Below are positions 53,859 to 64,000 of a stretch of DNA of 64,000 nt, piece after piece. Source of the DNA: Arctopsyche grandis (Eukaryota > Arthropoda > Insecta > Trichoptera > Hydropsychidae). The first letter of the stretch is position 1, and the number at the start of each line of letters is the position of its first letter. The stretch spans positions 6,107,001-6,171,000 of the forward strand of contig NC_135366.1 in the NCBI RefSeq assembly GCF_051622035.1, given 5' to 3'. Under the pieces are notes generated by a model. The model ran no database searches. It was given only the letters and a program-made list of their open reading frames with translations, and had not been told where the DNA came from. The position numbers and the translations under genes are program-made.

Positions 53859-54356
53859 ATGCCAACAACAGATGCAGAATGGATCGAAATCGCAAATGAA
53901 TTTGGAAAACTTTACAATTTCCCCAGATGCATTGGAAGTCTAGATGGCAAACACATTGAAATTATTAAACCTCGAATGTCGGGTCCCTCATACTACAATT
54001 ATAAAGGCTTTTATAGCATTGTCCTCATGGCTTTGGTTAATGCGAGAAAAGAGTTCATCATGATTGATGTAGGAACAAACGGAAAAATCTCAGATGGTGG
54101 AGTTTTATTCTATACGAAATTTTGGGAACTCTATGAACAACGCAAATTAAATTTGCCAGAGCCATGTCCATTGCCCAACACCACGACGAATTTTCCATAT
54201 GTATTAGTAGCTGATGATATTGCATTAGTAGAAGACAAAGACACAATAACTAGCCTTTCCACTTATTTTAATCGAAATGCTAAGTCAGATGCAAAAACAG
54301 TCAGAGACGAGTTTCGACAGTATTTCTTCGATGAGAAAAGAAGAACAGCCTTGTAA
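53859..54356 (+). CDS. HARBI1-like transposase fragment (165 aa), copy B
   Basis: Nuclease fragment of a PIF/Harbinger transposase. PTTDAEWIEIANEFGKLYNFP leads into CIGSLDGKH, which carries the first catalytic Asp. YYNYKGFYSIVLMALVNA and DVGTNGKISDGGVLFYTKF supply the second Asp. PYVLVADDIAL is then joined directly to FNRNAKSDAKTVRDEFRQYF, the extreme C terminus of the family. The region with the third catalytic acid (ENAFG-type) is deleted, and the N-terminal ~130 residues are also missing. The frame begins right after a splice-acceptor-like 'tttttcag', so the ATG may not be a natural start. Intact HARBI1-type proteins are about 350-450 residues. Predicted inactive. Confidence 0.7.
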   Translation: MPTTDAEWIEIANEFGKLYNFPRCIGSLDGKHIEIIKPRMSGPSYYNYKGFYSIVLMALVNARKEFIMIDVGTNGKISDGGVLFYTKFWELYEQRKLNLPEPCPLPNTTTNFPYVLVADDIALVEDKDTITSLSTYFNRNAKSDAKTVRDEFRQYFFDEKRRTAL

Positions 54357-55958
54357 CCTTGTAGACACCGTGGTAGGTCAACCTATATAATTATCATTAT
54401 TATTTACTTGTTTTTTTACTATACATATTTCTTTCTTGCTTTTTATTTTATTACTATCTTTGTTATTCTTTTTTATGTATATTTGTATTATATTGATTTT
54501 TTTAAATAAAATAATTTCATTTGTGATCCGTAATTATTATTTACCGTAATAATTTTTCATATTGCTATGCTACATTATATTTATATACATATATTCAAAG
54601 ACATGGTTATATCTAGTCACCGGACCCAGAAGGTGCCGCGTATTGTTCAAAGTTTGCCGAACCTTTTTTACAAAGGATTTACAACAATGGATAGCACTGT
54701 GACTATCCTACCTCTAGTTATATCGCACTATCATCGAAAATCACCATAAGCTAGGGTTGCCAAGTGTCATGGACAAAAAAAGAGAACATTTAACAAAAAA
54801 ATGTTTATTTTACAATTTTATTTATAATTGTGCGGGAAAAGATTATATCTATAAGGCCGGTCATACAGTGAGTATGTACCGTTTACCATGCATCCTCTTT
54901 TTTGATATTTCGACTTAAGATCTTTCGATTTTCGATCTTTGCGTTTTCGGTAATATCAGATTCCGGCTCGTCACGTAGACCCCCATAAGGCTAAGGTATC
55001 ACAATAATTTTTAAAACAAATTTACACAAAAGTCCAATTATCTCAAAGGAAATATTATATGACTTATTCCACTTTCATAATAACCGGAATATACATATGT
55101 AGTTAGGAACTTAAAAAGTGCGCTTAAAAATTAATTGTTGAATTTAATCATCTTCATTCTCACTCAATTTCATCACCTCTGTTGCTATATTTATTTATAC
55201 ACTGCTAATTTGATTCAAAAGTTTCTTATTTTCTTTATAAAATTCTAAACTATCCCATGTACGCGTTCGATGAATGCCACGTTTTTTCTATATGTATCTA
55301 AAAAAACCACGTCCCACATTCACCGCTGTCTGATTTCGCCCTCATGCCATCTTCATGGTGTTTAATATTGTTTTCAGTCCATTGTCGAATTACTATCATC
55401 GGGCCGAGACTAAAGATGATGTGGTCGAATAGAGTACCTAATAAATAAATTATTTTCTAAAAGTAGTAATATAATCAAGATGATTACCATAGTCAGCACG
55501 GGTTTTTCTACGTTGGCCAAAAAGCTCAGTTCGTGAAATGTCGAGGATGATGGTATATATATATCTCATCAGCTCCGCAGCCCAACCTTTTAGATTGCTC
55601 TATTTTTTTCAACTCTTTCCTGAAAATCACATTTTTCAATAAATTAGCAACATTTTTTAATAAATGAGGGTCACAAAACGAACTAGGTAGGTACTTCAAT
55701 ATTGACATTTTGATATTTGTAGTTTAGTCATGTCATCTCGCTTGGAGTTTCGATTCGTAGAAGGCTGTGTTGTGGGTGTGCTGCGAACAATAAAAGTTGC
55801 GTGTTTAGATGACCAGTTATGAGTAGAGTACGATAATTGAACAATAAAGTGGTTATGAGGTGATGGTATGCACTGCATTTTGTTATGACAGAAGAAGCGG
55901 TATCACACGTTGGTTTACGGCCAGTACCTGGGGAGCTGCCACATTAGATTGGCCATGT

Positions 55959-56623
55959 TGTACAGACTCCAGGGATGTTCAACTCGAGAGCACCCCGGAA
56001 GTCGATTTCGTAGAAGCTCGTGGTAAGCGTGGGCGGGGCTGGTTTCCTCCAAGGGATCCACAGGTCGTCGGTGGTCTGGTCTCTGCTGCTGTCGGCTCGG
56101 CTCGATGTATATCTCTCTCTCTCTCGTACAGTGTGCGTAAGTGAGGGTGATACGGGACAAATGCGGGAAAGTGAATAGTAATGAAAACAGGTTATAATTC
56201 TGTTTGTATGGTGACTGTATTTTATATATATATGTATATACAGAGATCAAGCAGGGGGGACAGAAAAAGGGGGGGGGGGGGGGAGTCCGACTTGAAATTA
56301 GCGCGCACGTGTTCAAGAGGTTATGGTAACCTCACTCAACCAACGTGGCTACGTGATCTGACTTCGACGAAGAGAGACCAGGAATTCCTCACTTCTCACC
56401 GGACGTATACTGAAGCTGTACTTCCAGTATCGTCTGCCGATCAAGGCTGAGCTGATCGGGACTCGGTGGTGGGAACCAACTCGGTAGCGAACAGAGATGT
56501 TCACTCGACCGACGCGGAAAACGAATAGGGGGCGGGTACGCGCGCTCGGCGCCGATCTCCCTCCAAAACGGCTCCTTTGGTCGTAACGCCACGAAAGCTG
56601 ACCATGAAGACTTGGTCGGAACA
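55959..56623 (+). mobile_element. Solo LTR (665 bp) in right arm of Harbinger B
   Basis: Begins TGTACAGACTCCAGGG and ends GGTCGGAACA, with CATGT on both sides (55954-55958 and 56624-56628). The uninterrupted Harbinger arm in copy A reads 'ggccatgtttaagc'. It contains a TA-rich centre and a G-run. Relatives lie at 17338-17953, 24940-25039 and 61863-62542. Confidence 0.9.
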
Positions 56624-56996
56624 CATGTTTAAGCGGTTTATATTACAAATACCGAGCGAAGCCGGGTAAATAGAAAGATAATTGAATAAAGTAATGAGCC
56701 GAGCAAATGTCGTAAATATGTTCGCGACACGCTCTCTGAAATATCGACGACATCCCCCCAAGGCAATCCTATGGGTACTGCCCGACTTATGGAGGGGCGT
56801 CGTGTGGCTCGCGGATTGGTGAAAAATTGGAACACGCTGTATGTTTCCACGCCGTCAAATAACGCGGTATCTACCGCTAGTGTTAACGCTGCCATACAAT
56901 TCTTGTCGTACAAATTGAGCGCGGATACTGATTTTTAGGTAATGTATCGATTTAGCGACCTCAATGGTTGGGACCAGTTTAAGTTTGCAGCACTAC

Positions 56997-57224
56997 ACAC
57001 TCACACATATGTATAAGCATTTTATTTTGACGTTTGACTATCATATTGCATCGGGTTGTTCTTGGTTGGGTCAGAGAAATGTATTAAATATAACATTTCT
57101 CTGTGTGGTGTGAGTGGCTGGACGAGTCGATTAGAAAAGCAAAAGGAAAAGCAGAAGTCAGAAGCAAAGATCGGAAGCGTCTATCCACTCTCCAGGAGTT
57201 TGTGCTCCTCCATCCGAAGTAGCG
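56997..57224 (+). promoter_or_regulatory. Conserved 5' flank of ZNF gene 6
   Basis: The usual block, but with about 40 bp inserted at 57063-57105 ('ggtcagagaaatgtattaaa', 'tataacatttctctgtg'), which forms a small inverted repeat, AGAAATGT...ACATTTCT. Harbinger B ends about 100 bp upstream. Confidence 0.5.
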
Positions 57225-58943
57225 ATGGAGTGCAGACTTTGTCTCTGCTCTGCTCCAGCAGGGTCCTTCGTCTCCATCCATGACGACCCTCATCCACCGC
57301 GTTTGGTGCAACGCATTTGGACCTACTGTCAGCTGCGGGTCAGTCACGTTGCACTTGAACCATTGCTATTGATAATTCGCTACTCCTCGTAATCGCCAAT
57401 ACCTTTCACATTTGCAGGTTAGGAAAGGAGACTATCTGCCAGATATGATATGCCTTTCTTGTGTCAACAATCTGGAATTGTTCGACAGCTTTCGGAACGC
57501 TTGTTTTCAGAATGACACAACGTCGAGGGTGGAATTAGATAAGTATTTGAAAATCAAGCCGGAGGAAGTTTTGCTGGAAGATTTAATATGGGAAGATGAG
57601 TTGGGCGCTGAATGGCCACCCAACAATTGTAGTTCACCTGACGACGGCGAGGTAAGTAAATAAGATTAAAGTTCTTCAAATGGTTTCTTAGCGAAACATT
57701 CAGTTGATCGAAAATATAAATTCACACGTAAAATGACATCACACTATAAAAAGTTACACATGTTAAATTGAATAACGTTCGGTTTATTTTTTAGACCCCT
57801 GGAAGAGAAATTACTTCGAGAGATAATACGGCAGCAATAATAGATACCAATATACACAATCAAGCGGAAGAATTATCATTTCGAAAAGCATTAGATAAGA
57901 TGTGCTCTACGCATTCTGAATTGGACCATAAAATAGATTTCCAAGACAAATTGTTAACAAATCAAAACAATCTTGTGTCGCAGAAAAACTCTGATACTCG
58001 AAGAAAGCTGCATGATTGTGACATTTGTTCAAAATCTTTTAACAGTAAACATAATCTAAGTGTACACATGGGTATTCATACTGGGGTAAAGTCACACAAA
58101 TGTGACATTTGTTTCAAATCATTCCCTTTAAAATCTAGACTCCGTATACACATGGGTATTCATACTGGGGTAAAGCCATACAAATGTGAAATCTGTTTAA
58201 AATCATTCCTTAGAAAATATGAACTCAGTGCACACGTAGTTATTCATACAGGGGTAAAGCCACACAAATGTGATATTTGTCCAAAAACTTTTACTAAGAA
58301 AGGAAATCTTAGTGCTCATATGGTTGTTCATACTGGGATAAAGCCACACAAATGTGACATTTGTTCAAAAACATTTACTAGAAAACTAAATCTTAGTTCA
58401 CATATGGTTATTCATACCGGGTTAAAGCCACACAAATGTGACATTTGTTCAAAAACATTTACTAGAAAACTAAATCTTAGTTCACATATGGTTATTCATA
58501 CCGGGTTAAAGCCACACAAATGTGACATTTGTTCAAAAACATTTGCTTGGAATCGAACTCTTAATGTTCATATGGGTATTCATACTGGGGTAAAACCACA
58601 CAGATGTGACATTTGTTCGAAAACATTTGCTTGGAAACGAACTCTTAATGCACATATGGTTATTCATACTGGAGTAAAACCATACAAATGTGACACTTGT
58701 TCAAAAACATTTACTAGGAAACTAAATCTTAGTGCACATATGGTTATTCATACCGGGTTAAAGCCACACAAATGTGAGATTTGTTCAAAAACATTTGCTT
58801 GGAAACGAACTCTTAATGCACATATGGGTATTCATACTGGGGTAAAACCACACAAATGTGACATTTGTTCAAAAACATTTATTACGAAACAAAAGCTTAG
58901 TGCACATATGCGTATTCATACTGGAGTGAAGTCACAAAAATAG
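57225..58943 (+). CDS. ZAD-C2H2 zinc-finger protein, gene 6 (11 fingers)
   Basis: Exons 57225-57338, 57418-57651 and 57795-58943, introns 79 and 143 bp, predict about 498 residues. The ZAD keeps MECRLC and ICLSC; the adjacent WTCC of the paralogues is WTYC here, a non-ligand cysteine change. Of 11 fingers, 5 and 6 (TRKLNLSSH) are an exact tandem duplication of an 84-bp unit at about 58347-58514. Fingers 7, 8 and 10 share the AWKRTLNAH-type helix, so the right half of the array was built from a two-finger block (TRKLNLSAH, then AWKRTLNAH). Fingers 1-4 and the last finger resemble those of gene 4 in order. This is the most recently rearranged array in the window. Confidence 0.88.
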
Positions 58944-59440
58944 AAAATAGTTTTACGTCCAAACAGCTCATTTTGGTCCCTTTGTATATCATAATACAAT
59001 TTTTCCATTGTTACCCTCGAAACCACTGAAGCACTTATCCGAGGGCGTACGTTACAATACTAATATTATAATATATTCTTCCTTTAAATATTGTATGTAG
59101 GCTTGTACATTAGCGACGTACAACCCGCTGCCTGAAATAACATCATTTGCGGTCCAAAATGATTTACATATGTACATTATCAAGTATTTCATTGAATATG
59201 TAAAAAATATCTACATATGAATATGTATGTATGTCAAAACCCAATAAAAAATCTATGCTTACCAGATAGCCAACAATGAAATCTATATTTTATTAGTATT
59301 ATTTTAAATTTTTTTGACATTTTATCATATTATTTTTTGATTAATGATGTTTACTTGTTTCCGGCTATAGTGGCGTTTTAGGGCAACCTGTTCAGTTAGC
59401 ATGGTCTAAATTTAATTCGAAATAAATAAATATATATAAT
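58944..59440 (+). repeat. 3' flank of gene 6
   Basis: Almost the same as 27519-28015 after gene 4, ending with the 'gggcaacctgttcagtta' tail. Confidence 0.8.
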
Positions 59441-59539
59441 TAGGTTAACCCTGACGGGGGTGCGAAGCTGCGTGGAAGATACAGGAGACGAACTCGTTAG
59501 AACTCAGGGGAGACAGTGATGATAAACTCAACCGTCCCG

Positions 59540-59600
59540 CGGTTCTACAACATTTAATTTATTTAATATTTTACTTAAATTTTATCATTTAAGTAAAATA
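59540..59600. repeat. Short AT-rich hairpin
   Basis: 'atttaatattttacttaaa' and its complement, separated by eight bases. Confidence 0.6.
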
Positions 59601-60100
59601 TTAAATAGAATCACTTTATATAGTGTGTATTACGCTCTTGCTGACTCGTTGATGAATTATGGCTTAAGTACTTACGATCGATCTCGATCAAATTAAGGAA
59701 CTATAAATTAGATTGCTGAAATATTTAGTAGAAAAAAAATCTAAAAATAATTGTAAGAAGGAATATGAAAAACTCTTTCTTCTTTGTAAAATATTACCGG
59801 TACATAGCAAAGTAAATTACTCTATAGCTATTGAACGATATTATGGCAATGACCACAAAACACTGGTTGCGCAAAATAATTTTACTCGACATGAAGGTAA
59901 ACTTTGATCAACCAAAACATAATAATTATTATGGACAAAGAATACGAAAATATGTAGTGCCTAAAATATTTAACAGGATACCATTGTTAAAAGAAACCAA
60001 GAAATAAAGTAAATTAGCCATTAAACAAAAATTAAAAAATATTATGTTAGATTTATATAAGAAGGAGCTGAATTGTTTAGGTTTATTGTAAATACATTAT
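59600..60100 (+). pseudogene. LINE RT C-terminal relic
   Basis: Broken frames encode YYALADSLMNYGLSTYDRS, LLKYLVEKKSKNNCKKEYEK with LCKILPVHSKVNYSIAIERYY, and YYGQRIRKYVVPKIFN. This is the typical C-terminal order of insect LINE RT proteins. The catalytic core is absent. Confidence 0.6.
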
Positions 60101-60144
60101 TGTGTTGCAGAGTTTAAATAAATAATACAACTATTATAATAATA

Positions 60145-60239
60145 TAAACATATATGTATGTGTGTATGTATGTATATGTGTGTGTATGCATGTATGGATG
60201 TATGTGTGTATATATATGTATGTATTGGTGTATATGTAT
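60145..60239 (+). repeat. TGTA-type microsatellite, left half
   Basis: Runs of 'tgtatgtatg' and 'tgtgtatatg' directly left of the hAT element. The repeat resumes at 63345, so the transposon inserted into a microsatellite. Confidence 0.8.
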
Positions 60240-60895
60240 CAGTGGCGGCTCGTGATAATTTTTAGTGGCGGGGCTGCACTGAAAAGATGTCTAAAAAATG
60301 TCACCATAATTATTCTATCATGTCATAACAAGACAAAATAAGCAAAATTTTTGGCGTACGATAGGGCTGCCATACGTCCCCGTTGACAGGGACATGTCCC
60401 AATTTTGAGGTCTGTGTCCCGGTGTCCCAGTCCGAGAGTCATTTGTCCCCGTCAATTTCAAAATTTAGACATTTAAAAAAATTATTCAATTATTTTTTAA
60501 TATCTATCGAACAAGACCTTTTGAACCAAGAAATCTCAGAATGCACTCTCTATACTGTGGTCTAAAAAGGAAAGACGTTTACACGTCAAAAATTGTACCC
60601 ACATAATATCTAATATGGATACGCGCGCGCATATTGGCAACACCGACAACGAGAGCGGTGGATGCCCACTGCCGGCCACTGCCCAATTTTGCCAGCTGGC
60701 AACACCGACAATGACACTGACAAGTACGAAGCGCGCGCAGTTCGTTTACTGTCTGCTGATAATATCCGTTTGTTCTGTTTGTTTCTGATCGAAGAGGACT
60801 GATATTTTGATGTACGTTTTTCAATACATAGTAAATATAATAGTAAATATCTAGGTATTCAAGCAACCCAGGCATACAATGAACTGAAAAAACAC

Positions 60896-61564
60896 ATGGA
60901 CATTACGACGACACAAGTAGCAGCATTTGAAAAAGATGTAGAGAATTTTTACAACGTTAGAATGAATTATTTGGCAAAGTGGTCAGTTCCACTGGCAAAA
61001 TATGATGTTTTTTCATGGATGCTTCTCCATGAAGTACCCGAATGGGAACATGTTGAAAAAACTATTGCTTATTTAAGTGAAATGGGAATATTGTTCACGG
61101 ATTCAATCTATGAGGAAGTTAAGTATATGTCATTTATCGAAAATAAAAAAGCCGAAGAATGGAAAACGAAAGATGTGCATGATAAATGGTTATACTATTT
61201 CAAAAAAACTGAAGAGACAGAAAGAAAAGCTAATCTACTGAAAATGTGCCAATACTTGTTCGCCATCCCACCGCACAATGCACATGTTGAACGTGTGTTG
61301 TCATTAATTAAAAATCAATGGACAGATGAGCGCAATTCGCTTTCTATTGACACAGTAAAAAGCATATTTCAATGTACTTTAAATTATAAAATGTCATGCA
61401 TTGAATTCTATAATTATATAAAAGGGGAAAAAGAGTTACTTCAAAAAACGAAAACATCGGAAAATATGATTGGGCAAAGAAGAGCGATGATAATGAAGTC
61501 ACGGAAATCGCGAATACACAATATTTGGCACTCAAGTTCTCGTTACTATGATAGTTATCGTTAG
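60896..61564 (+). CDS. hAT transposase, C-terminal part (222 aa)
   Basis: The frame ends with the hAT dimerisation domain: LLKMCQYLFAIPPHNAHVER, then VLSLIKNQWTDERNSLSI and CTLNYKMSCIEFYNYI. The preceding residues (EKDVENFYNVRMNYLAKWSV) correspond to the helical region before it. The BED zinc finger and the RNase H-like catalytic core, which should make up the first 300-400 residues of a full-length enzyme, are not present as an open frame. The DNA around its stop codon matches the upstream region of ZNF gene 1. The product might still dimerise with a full-length transposase and interfere; this is speculative. Confidence 0.7.
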   Translation: MDITTTQVAAFEKDVENFYNVRMNYLAKWSVPLAKYDVFSWMLLHEVPEWEHVEKTIAYLSEMGILFTDSIYEEVKYMSFIENKKAEEWKTKDVHDKWLYYFKKTEETERKANLLKMCQYLFAIPPHNAHVERVLSLIKNQWTDERNSLSIDTVKSIFQCTLNYKMSCIEFYNYIKGEKELLQKTKTSENMIGQRRAMIMKSRKSRIHNIWHSSSRYYDSYR

Positions 61565-61862
61565 TATGATGGACTTTTCGGCTGCCAGATGTTCCGTTAT
61601 AGAGATTTTAGGGACTTTGTGACGAGTAATTTGTGACCAGTAATCACCGAACCCCCGCCGACAAGCTTCCCAAAATCGTGAGATTACACACATTTTTTAA
61701 GTGTTCGACACTTCCCTCGTGTTTTTAAATTTATCGTTTAAATGTTTTAAGTCAATAACTCCTGTTTTCGTCCAAGATGCTTCGCCTGGCGACTCGCCTC
61801 CAAACAAAAGACACGGATAACAAAATAACGCGTTTTTTTCTGTGCATCTCGTTAACCAATTG

Positions 61863-62125
61863 AGTACAGACTCCAGGGATGTTTAACTCGAGAGCACCCC
61901 GGAAGTCGGTTTTGTGAGATAGCTAGTGGTAAGCTTGGGCGGGACTGGTTTCCTCAAGGTGCCTTCCTTCGTCGTCGGTGGTCTGGTCTCTGCTGATGTC
62001 GGCTCGGCTCGATGTATATCTCGCTCTCTCTCGTACAGTGTGCGTAAGTGAGTGTGATACAGGACAAAGGCGGGAAATTGTATAATAATGAAAACAGGTT
62101 GTAATTCTGTTTTGTATGGTGACTG

Positions 62126-62191
<66 letters not shown>

Positions 62192-62542
62192 GATCAAGCA
62201 GGGGGGACAGGGGGGGGGGGTAACAAAGTAACCACGCGTGCCTTTTGAGGTTAGCCACGCGTAGCTCAGTTGTCTGCCTTCTGGACGAAGACAGACCAAG
62301 CTTCCTCTGGTGCACACCGGACGGATACTGGAGCTGGTCTCCAAGCCCTCACCAGCCTCTAGCTGGTGATTTCGGTGGCGAGGTGGGCCCCGTAAACACC
62401 GGGGTGTTTACGCGCCAAACCGCTATTGACAACTGTCAGTTTGTGTGCCAACCGCTGTCTCAGGGTGGCCAGCACAAAAATATATCGGCCAAATCGTGGG
62501 TCGTAAGGCCACGAAAGCCGATCATCAGACATAGTCTGAACG
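61863..62542 (+). mobile_element. LTR (680 bp) nested in the hAT element
   Basis: Homologous throughout to 55959-56623 ('acagactccagggatgtt', 'gagagcaccccggaagtcg', 'gtacagtgtgcgtaagtgag', 'gatcaagcagggggg'). AATTG direct repeats flank it (61858-61862 and 62543-62547). The terminal TG and CA are mutated (AG ... CG), so it is an older solo LTR. A TA microsatellite occupies 62131-62186. Confidence 0.7.
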
Positions 62543-62957
62543 AATTGTATTTTTTATAAATGTCTGGATTAAATTTTCGCGAGTAACTAAAAGATCTACT
62601 AGTTGCAGGCTGTGAAATAATTAAATTGGGCGTGAGGCAGCCTAATGCTTTTATAGCGACTTTTTCGGTAAGTTATAGTCGCGAAAAGTGCAAATTTTGT
62701 AAATATTTTACTGAATTCTTTTGTTGTTCCATTTTTAAAAGAAAAAAAATCTTAATATATTTAAATAAAAATTACGAGAAAAAGTTAAATAGATTTGAAA
62801 AAAGTTTACTGTTATCAAAATGAAAACGACTCACCGAAGATTTGATGAGCTGTGATCGTGCGATTCAACTAATCAAATGTAAGATCAAGCGCGTGAAATC
62901 TTAAACAAACTGACAGATGAATGTCGTTTAACAGGCGAAGGCTGCCGACTGTCCAGC

Positions 62958-63030
62958 CCAAAACGGCAGAGTGAGTGAAAGAGAAAGAGCTATCTGCAGT
63001 TGCAAATAGCTCTTTCTCTTTCTCGTTCCG
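62958..63030. repeat. Hairpin within the hAT element
   Basis: 'gaaagagaaagagctat' and its complement 'aatagctctttctctttc' flank a short loop. Confidence 0.6.
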
Positions 63031-63117
63031 AAATTCCGGGCTGCGCAGCATTCAGCGCGGCGCTGTAACACTTTACAGCCAGTACAGCAACATTTTAATT
63101 CATCTGTCACCATACAA

Positions 63118-63216
63118 GTTAGTGGGGTCTTCGAAACGGTCAACATTACTTACAATATCACCCTTTTGGATATGGGTGATATTGTAAGTAATATTTACTC
63201 TGTCGAAGGCCCCAAT
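63118..63216. mobile_element. Hairpin MITE within the hAT element
   Basis: The arms 'agtggggtcttcga', 'acattacttacaatatcacc' and complements surround 'cttttggata'. The 'ttacttacaatat' core recalls the MITE at 9473-9584 ('gtaagtaatat'). Confidence 0.55.
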
Positions 63217-63344
63217 AGTTCGTCCATCCAACTAATAAAAAAATATCATTAATAAATAAAATATTAAATGTATTATTAAACATATATCTTAGAATTTTAT
63301 AGGAGGGGCTGCAGCCCGCAGCCCATTAGGACGAGCCGCCACTG

Positions 63345-63442
63345 ATATGTATATATATATACATGTATGTATGTGTATATGTATGTATGTATGTGTATAT
63401 GTATGTATGTATGTATGTGTATATGTATGTATGTATGTGTAG
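63345..63442 (+). repeat. TGTA-type microsatellite, right half
   Basis: 'gtatgtatgtgtatatgtat' units continue the repeat found left of the hAT element. Confidence 0.85.
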
Positions 63443-64000
63443 GAATCCCGTCATAGTCATCGTCATCGAAACATTCGAGAATATTCCGCAACAACAAACC
63501 ACATTCCTTGCGGAACTCACATTCATCAAAGCAGTTACTGCGACGCAGAATACATTCCCGAAAACCAGACGTCGCACACCTGCAACCATTATATTAAACT
63601 CAAGCGGAACGCCCCTACCAGTCGAGTGGAACCAAAACGGTCGAAACACGCCGCCACCATTAAACCACATCGAGCGGAACGGCGCCAATCATTCCAGAAA
63701 ATTCTACGCCTCGACAAAAGTGCATTCCTCGTTCACGCATCAACAACCACATGCGCTTACGCATCAACAACCACTTCCATCAATCGTTCCAGAAAATACT
63801 ACGCCTCGACAAAAGTGCATTCCTTTCTTACGCATCAACAAACCACCACCATCGGTCAGGCGATTCCAGAAACACTATAAAAGGAGGTACAACCCAAACA
63901 ACGCCAGTCGACCCACAGCAGCAAGCGTCGACACACAGCAGCAGACCAGTCAACATACAGCTCCTGACCAGCCACCACTACACTACGCGGACTTGGAAGA
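63443..64000 (+). mobile_element. LTR (U3 and leader) of an LTR retrotransposon, cut by the window edge
   Basis: Matches the minus-strand block at 2040-2560. A ~92-bp unit with 'actacgcctcgacaaaagtg' is duplicated (63694 and 63786). A TATA box follows and then a C/A-rich leader with repeated 'gtcga-c-cacagcagca'. The remainder of the element, if present, lies to the right of the window. Confidence 0.55.
63876..63884 (+). promoter_or_regulatory. TATA box TATAAAAGG of the LTR
   Basis: A strong TATA box conserved, with the next ~35 bp, in the copy at 2151-2159 (minus strand). Initiation is expected about 25-30 bp downstream. Confidence 0.6.

Larger units (their letters stand above)
52097..56893. 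mobile_element. Harbinger element, copy B (4.8 kb)
   Basis: The same ends as copy A (GGCAGCGTTAACACTAGCGG and complement), flanked by ATA on both sides (52094-52096 and 56894-56896). Left arm 52097-53091 has a ~165-bp insertion at about 52601-52766 that contains a TA repeat. Right arm 55395-56893 is interrupted by a solo LTR. The interior lacks the LINE of copy A and is otherwise nearly identical. Confidence 0.85.
60240..63344 (+). mobile_element. hAT transposon (3.1 kb) with 8-bp target duplication
   Basis: Ends CAGTGGCGGCTCGT and ACGAGCCGCCACTG; the flanks ATATGTAT (60232-60239 and 63345-63352) are 8-bp direct repeats. It carries a truncated transposase frame, a nested LTR and small hairpins. 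It shares its termini with the MITE at 23706-23921 and is its likely relative. The transposase lacks its N-terminal half, so this copy is defective. Confidence 0.8.

Noticed and set aside
56181-56450. ORF across the LTR at 55959-56623
   Set aside because: It crosses a G-run and is not conserved in the related LTR at 61863; LTRs are non-coding.

Overview
This is an AT-rich nuclear window from an insect. The order cannot be fixed from sequence alone. The evidence is a family of ZAD-C2H2 zinc-finger genes with short GT-AG introns (ZAD is an arthropod-enriched domain, expanded in insects), together with a dense mix of insect-type transposons: Harbinger, hAT, piggyBac, Helitron-like, LINE and LTR elements. 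No tRNA, rRNA, CRISPR array or prokaryotic-style operon was seen.

The only genes with intact host-like architecture are six tandem paralogues, all on the + strand, at about 3.3-5.3, 11.2-13.2, 18.4-20.1, 25.7-27.5, 42.9-44.6 and 57.2-58.9 kb. Each has the same three coding exons. Exon 1 is 114 bp and carries the first ZAD zinc-ligand pair. Exon 2 is 234 bp (228 in gene 5) and carries the second pair plus an acidic linker. Exon 3 is a long exon with a tandem array of 10-14 C2H2 fingers. All introns are phase 0; intron 1 is always 79 bp and intron 2 is 141-150 bp. The duplicated unit includes about 200 bp of conserved 5' flank and roughly 1 kb of 3' flank. The first ~290 bp of the window is such a 3' flank without its gene, and another orphan 3' flank lies at 28.4-29.2 kb, so the cluster extends to the left and has lost at least one member. 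Gene 3 is cut by a nonsense change, followed by a decaying tail of eight further finger units.

The DNA between the genes is layered transposon insertions. Intergene 1-2 holds a piggyBac relic, a 0.77-kb fold-back element, two hairpin MITEs and a Harbinger derivative. Intergene 2-3 holds a ~120-bp tandem repeat split by a hairpin MITE, a piggyBac N-terminal ORF and a solo LTR. Intergene 3-4 holds a decayed LINE containing an hAT MITE, plus solo LTRs. Intergene 4-5 holds a LINE carrying a very young TRIM-like LTR element with identical LTRs, an hAT (ZMYM1-like) relic, a palindromic element bounded by two Helitron-like 3' ends, and a 6.4-kb Harbinger element (copy A) that carries its own nested LINE and splits the 5' flank of gene 5. 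Intergene 5-6 holds a LINE RT fragment, an hAT relic split by a solo LTR, and Harbinger copy B with a solo LTR in its right arm. The right end holds a 3.1-kb hAT element inserted in a microsatellite, and then an LTR promoter.

Taken together the region looks like a birth-and-death zinc-finger cluster evolving inside a transposon graveyard. The finger arrays show internal duplication and homogenisation. Part of the upstream DNA of gene 1, and more weakly of gene 5, matches the 3' end of the hAT element at the right edge. A TE-control role, as for vertebrate KRAB zinc fingers, is only an analogy. Coordinates of decayed elements are approximate, because all homologies were judged by eye.
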